A stretch of DNA of 7,252 nucleotides from Cyclobacteriaceae bacterium. GTDB lineage: Bacteria; Bacteroidota; Bacteroidia; Cytophagales; Cyclobacteriaceae. Below, in pieces: positions 5,005-7,252 of this stretch (positions within the stretch are counted from its first letter, which is position 1; every line of letters begins with the position of its first letter). The stretch spans positions 1 through 7,252 of the forward strand of contig JAOUKG010000122.1 of assembly GCA_029882725.1 (NCBI GenBank). The letters run 5' to 3'. The position numbers and the translations under genes are program-made. The notes under the pieces were generated by a model, which was not told the DNA's origin, searched no databases, and saw only the letters and a list, made by a program, of their open reading frames with translations.

Positions 5005-6792
5005 TTAAATTTTAATTCCCATCTTTTTCATCAGAATGGATGCATTAAACGATTTGCAAACTCCTTCTGATATTTTATAGTCGAAAATAAGATCGTCATG
5101 CTCCAGATAGCTGTTAAAACTAAAGTTTTTCACTTTATTGATTTCTTTTTCCAACTTGCCAAGTTCTACATCGTGGGTGGATACAAATCCCATGGAGGTA
5201 GAATCATTTAGTTGGTAAATCAATGATTCCGCACCCTTATGTCGGTCGGCAGAGTTGGTTCCTTTCAGAATTTCATCCAACATGAACAGAACAGGTTTTT
5301 CCTGACCGTCAATTTTCTCAATCAATCCCTTGATGCGCTGCAGTTCTGCATAAAAGGAGGAAACGCTTTCTTCCAGCTTGTCGGTAGTACGCATGGATGT
5401 ATAGATATCAAATTGTGAAAGTGTGAGCGATTTGGCACAGACAGGGGCCCCCAGATAGGCCAGAACGCAATTGATTCCCACAGTTCTCAAAAAAGTGCTT
5501 TTACCCGACATGTTACTGCCTGTGATAAGCGAAACCATACCTTTGCCTTGTAAAGAGAAGTTATTGGCTACCCTTGATTTTGCAGGTATAAGGGGGTGGG
5601 CCAGGGCTTCTGATGATAAGATATAGTTTTCTTCTGCTATTTCCGGAAGGGCAAATTCAGGGTTGGAAAAGTGGAATCCCGATATACTTTGAAGAGCTTC
5701 TAGCTCAGCAAGTGATTCAAACCATAATCTTATTCTTTGTCCGTTTTTTTCTTTCCATGCATCCAGTTGGTTGAGAGTAGTAAGGTCGTATAAGAAGGCA
5801 ATATTTACCAAAGCGAACATGAGGTTGGCCCTGCCCTGAATACGATCTACAATTTTGCCCAAAATACTTACCTCATGCCTGGCAGATAATTCTTCATCGT
5901 GCAATGATTTTTGAATATTTTGAAGATAAGAATGTTGAAAACTGGAGTTTTCTACTTTATCTAACAATTTACTATAGGTTTTTAATGCCGAAGAAGTACT
6001 TTCTGTAAGTTTAGAGAGGTGTTCTATTTCTTTAAATACCCTACTGATAAAATACATACTGATGCCCAGAGGTATCATTATAAGGTAGCCTGAAATTGAA
6101 AAGGCAAAATAAGAAGCAACTGAAAGCAGGTTGAAGCCTGCAAGTACCCAAATAAAAAGAGAGGACATTCTAAATGATTTCTCATCTTCACCCTCCAACC
6201 AATTATACATAATTTGAATATCCTTTTCAGGGCGTTGAAAATGCCTGCCCAAAGCCTGAAATTCCTGTCGCCATTCTATCTGTGGAGCCAGTTCCTCTAT
6301 AGCGTCCTGTCGGTTGATGATTTCTTGTTTATCGGAGGGTAAATGCAAGAGCCATTGGGCTAGTTTTTCTTCCCCGGTAACGGTGGAGGTACGGTTTAAA
6401 AGTTGAAAAAGGGAATGATGGCCAAAGATATCGAGATCTGATTCATAATTGTGATGTTCATCCTTATACTTTTCCCCGGAAGGGAAGGAAGACATATTTA
6501 AATCAAGGCGGAGCAGTTCTTCTTTATTGATATCGGAAATAAACCGGAATTGGTTTCTCAAAAATTTGAGCTGATTGTGTTTTCTAACCAGCAGGCCAAA
6601 ACCTATAGGAAAAGCAATTACAGTTGCAACGATACCATAAGACTCACGGTAATTGGCAAAAACTACAATTGAGATGAGGCATATTAGGGTAAAAGACACC
6701 CGCAGGTAGCTAAATAGGTTGTATTTTTTTTCAAATTCAGCTGCCTTGATTCGCGCTTCTTCAGTTCTTTTTTCAAATACTTCTTTTATCAT
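5005..6792 (-). CDS. Membrane-anchored MutS-related ATPase
   Basis: In the 595-residue form, the C-terminal third is a MutS-family ABC ATPase. It has Walker A TGSNMSGKST (424-433), a signature-like region EESVSSFYAELQR (474-486), Walker B VLFMLDEIL (501-509) with D506 and E507, and the switch histidine in STHD (540). Ahead of it lies a MutS core/lever-like helical region. Two pairs of hydrophobic helices (about 29-46 and 51-69, then 212-229 and 233-252) should anchor the protein in the inner membrane. The N-terminal mismatch-recognition domain of MutS, with its Phe-x-Glu motif, is absent, so this is not the mismatch-repair protein. Such MutS-like membrane proteins are common in Bacteroidota and their role is unknown. 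The frame is open to a GTG at 6891, but the ATG at 6792-6790 (MIKEVFEKRTEEA) puts about 30 charged residues before the first helix, as expected for the family; an ATG at 6828 is a second choice. Confidence 0.85.
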   Translation of the reverse strand: MIKEVFEKRTEEARIKAAEFEKKYNLFSYLRVSFTLICLISIVVFANYRESYGIVATVIAFPIGFGLLVRKHNQLKFLRNQFRFISDINKEELLRLDLNMSSFPSGEKYKDEHHNYESDLDIFGHHSLFQLLNRTSTVTGEEKLAQWLLHLPSDKQEIINRQDAIEELAPQIEWRQEFQALGRHFQRPEKDIQIMYNWLEGEDEKSFRMSSLFIWVLAGFNLLSVASYFAFSISGYLIMIPLGISMYFISRVFKEIEHLSKLTESTSSALKTYSKLLDKVENSSFQHSYLQNIQKSLHDEELSARHEVSILGKIVDRIQGRANLMFALVNIAFLYDLTTLNQLDAWKEKNGQRIRLWFESLAELEALQSISGFHFSNPEFALPEIAEENYILSSEALAHPLIPAKSRVANNFSLQGKGMVSLITGSNMSGKSTFLRTVGINCVLAYLGAPVCAKSLTLSQFDIYTSMRTTDKLEESVSSFYAELQRIKGLIEKIDGQEKPVLFMLDEILKGTNSADRHKGAESLIYQLNDSTSMGFVSTHDVELGKLEKEINKVKNFSFNSYLEHDDLIFDYKISEGVCKSFNASILMKKMGIKI

Positions 6793-7071
6793 ATCAGGTT
6801 GTACGTATGGAAGGGTAAAGAGATACATAAAATAGGAAAGGGGCAAGAGAAAGGGGGGAAATTGCACAGCATTTTTTATACTTTCTGTCACCTCTTTACA
6901 CCATTTTTTTACATAAATAACCTAACCCTATCCCAATCATCTAACAAATTTGTTCTACATAAATAATTTGAACCCAATTTACGCGATTGGGCCTATCATC
7001 AGATCACTGGCTGATTGAACTCATATGTCTAAAACAAAAATTGATGAGTTAATTCCTTCAGTTAATCTTGA

Positions 7072-7198
7072 GTTAATGAAATGTTTGTCTTTTCAATAAT
7101 TCCCTCTCATCTCCCCCATCACCGTTCATATTATTTATAGTGGCTTTTGACCTTTGTTTTCTGTAACTTTCATCCTAATTTAATCCCATTTCATTAAC
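7072..7198. repeat. 12-bp perfect inverted repeat flanking the lipoprotein promoter region
   Basis: gttaatgaaatg (7072-7083) and catttcattaac (7187-7198) are exact reverse complements 103 bases apart. The right copy ends 6 bases before the lipoprotein ATG, and the candidate promoter lies between the two. Two-site operator, RNA stem and chance are all possible. Confidence 0.5.
7153..7183 (+). promoter_or_regulatory. Candidate Bacteroidota promoter for the lipoprotein gene
   Basis: TTTG (7153-7156) and TAATTTAA (7176-7183) are separated by 19 bases, the expected spacing of the -33/-7 boxes in Bacteroidota. The -7 box matches four of the six fixed positions of TAnnTTTG. A better -7 match, TAACTTTC (7164-7171), lies upstream but has only a 14-base spacer from the nearest TTTG. 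Transcription would start near 7190, leaving a short leader. Confidence 0.35.
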
Positions 7199-7204
7199 AG
7201 AATT

Positions 7205-7252
7205 ATGAAGACTCTATTTAATGTGGCAACGATTTTCTTGTTGTTTTCTTGC
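7205..7252 (+). CDS. Lipoprotein, N-terminal signal fragment cut by the window edge
   Basis: An ATG at 7205 opens 16 codons reading MKTLFNVATIFLLFSC up to the last base. A basic residue at position 2, a hydrophobic core and a closing LFSC lipobox with cysteine at 16 make a typical Bacteroidota lipoprotein signal, so the product is probably exported and lipid-anchored. The leader is A+T-rich with no Shine-Dalgarno site, which is normal in this phylum. Nothing of the mature protein is visible, so its function cannot be stated. It is transcribed away from the MutS-like gene. Confidence 0.7.
   Translation, partial: MKTLFNVATIFLLFSC

Larger units (their letters stand above)
6793..7204. other. Divergent intergenic region between the MutS-like gene and the plus-strand lipoprotein gene
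   Basis: Genes point away from each other, so both promoters should lie here. Visible are a small stem, cccaat (6973-6978) with attggg (6986-6991); three copies of agttaat (7047-7053, 7060-7066, 7071-7077); a 12-bp inverted repeat (7072-7083 and 7187-7198); and a plus-strand promoter candidate (7153-7183). No tRNA or other RNA gene is recognised. The part from 6793 to 6891 is open in the MutS-like frame but is probably leader. Confidence 0.6.

Noticed and set aside
6793..6891. N-terminal extension of the MutS-like protein from the GTG at 6891 (33 codons)
   Set aside because: GTG start without supporting site; ATG at 6792 gives the charged 30-residue head usual before the first membrane helix. 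Not fully excluded.
7025..7099. 24-codon open frame on the plus strand starting MSKTKIDELIPSV
   Set aside because: Very short, no ribosome-binding or promoter signal of its own, and its sequence is partly explained by the agttaat motif copies.

Overview
The window looks like chromosomal DNA of a Bacteroidota bacterium, most likely a marine-type Flavobacteriaceae. The reasons are its A+T-rich intergenic DNA, the near absence of Shine-Dalgarno sites, and flavobacterial-type proteins: class I PurE, PurK with its 'LGILGGGQLGRML' start, a HEAT-repeat/cyclophilin lipoprotein, and a membrane-anchored MutS-like ATPase. The assignment comes from reading motifs, not from a database search.

Layout, left to right. 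Bases 1-138 (minus strand) are the first 46 codons of a membrane acyltransferase of the DUF5009/NagX (heparan-alpha-glucosaminide N-acetyltransferase-like) group, cut by the window edge. Bases 139-860 are non-coding and hold the most unusual DNA in the window. There is a small imperfect stem at 235-293. Next comes a geometrically symmetric 142-bp nested palindrome at 326-467, with 28-bp outer arms around a perfect 25-bp-arm core. Fused to its right end is a 48-bp tandem array of six full copies plus a partial seventh (460-780), each unit carrying its own small hairpin. Then follow, all on the minus strand: purE (861-1364) and purK (1361-2503), joined by an ATGA overlap; a 92-bp leader; a HEAT-repeat plus cyclophilin lipoprotein (2596-4551); a TerB-like small protein (4556-4942) only 4 bp upstream of it; and a four-TM MutS-related ATPase (5005-6792). 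A divergent intergenic region (6793-7204) leads to the first 16 codons of a plus-strand lipoprotein gene (7205-7252), cut by the right edge.

How the genes work together. PurK and PurE are consecutive steps of de novo purine synthesis: AIR to N5-CAIR, then N5-CAIR to CAIR. The TerB-like and HEAT/cyclophilin genes are almost contiguous and probably co-transcribed. Their link to the MutS-like gene and to purKE is one of orientation only, with 62-bp and 92-bp gaps where separate promoters could lie. Nothing in the coding genes looks like a new defence or mobile system. The part most likely to be undescribed is the repeat complex at 235-780.
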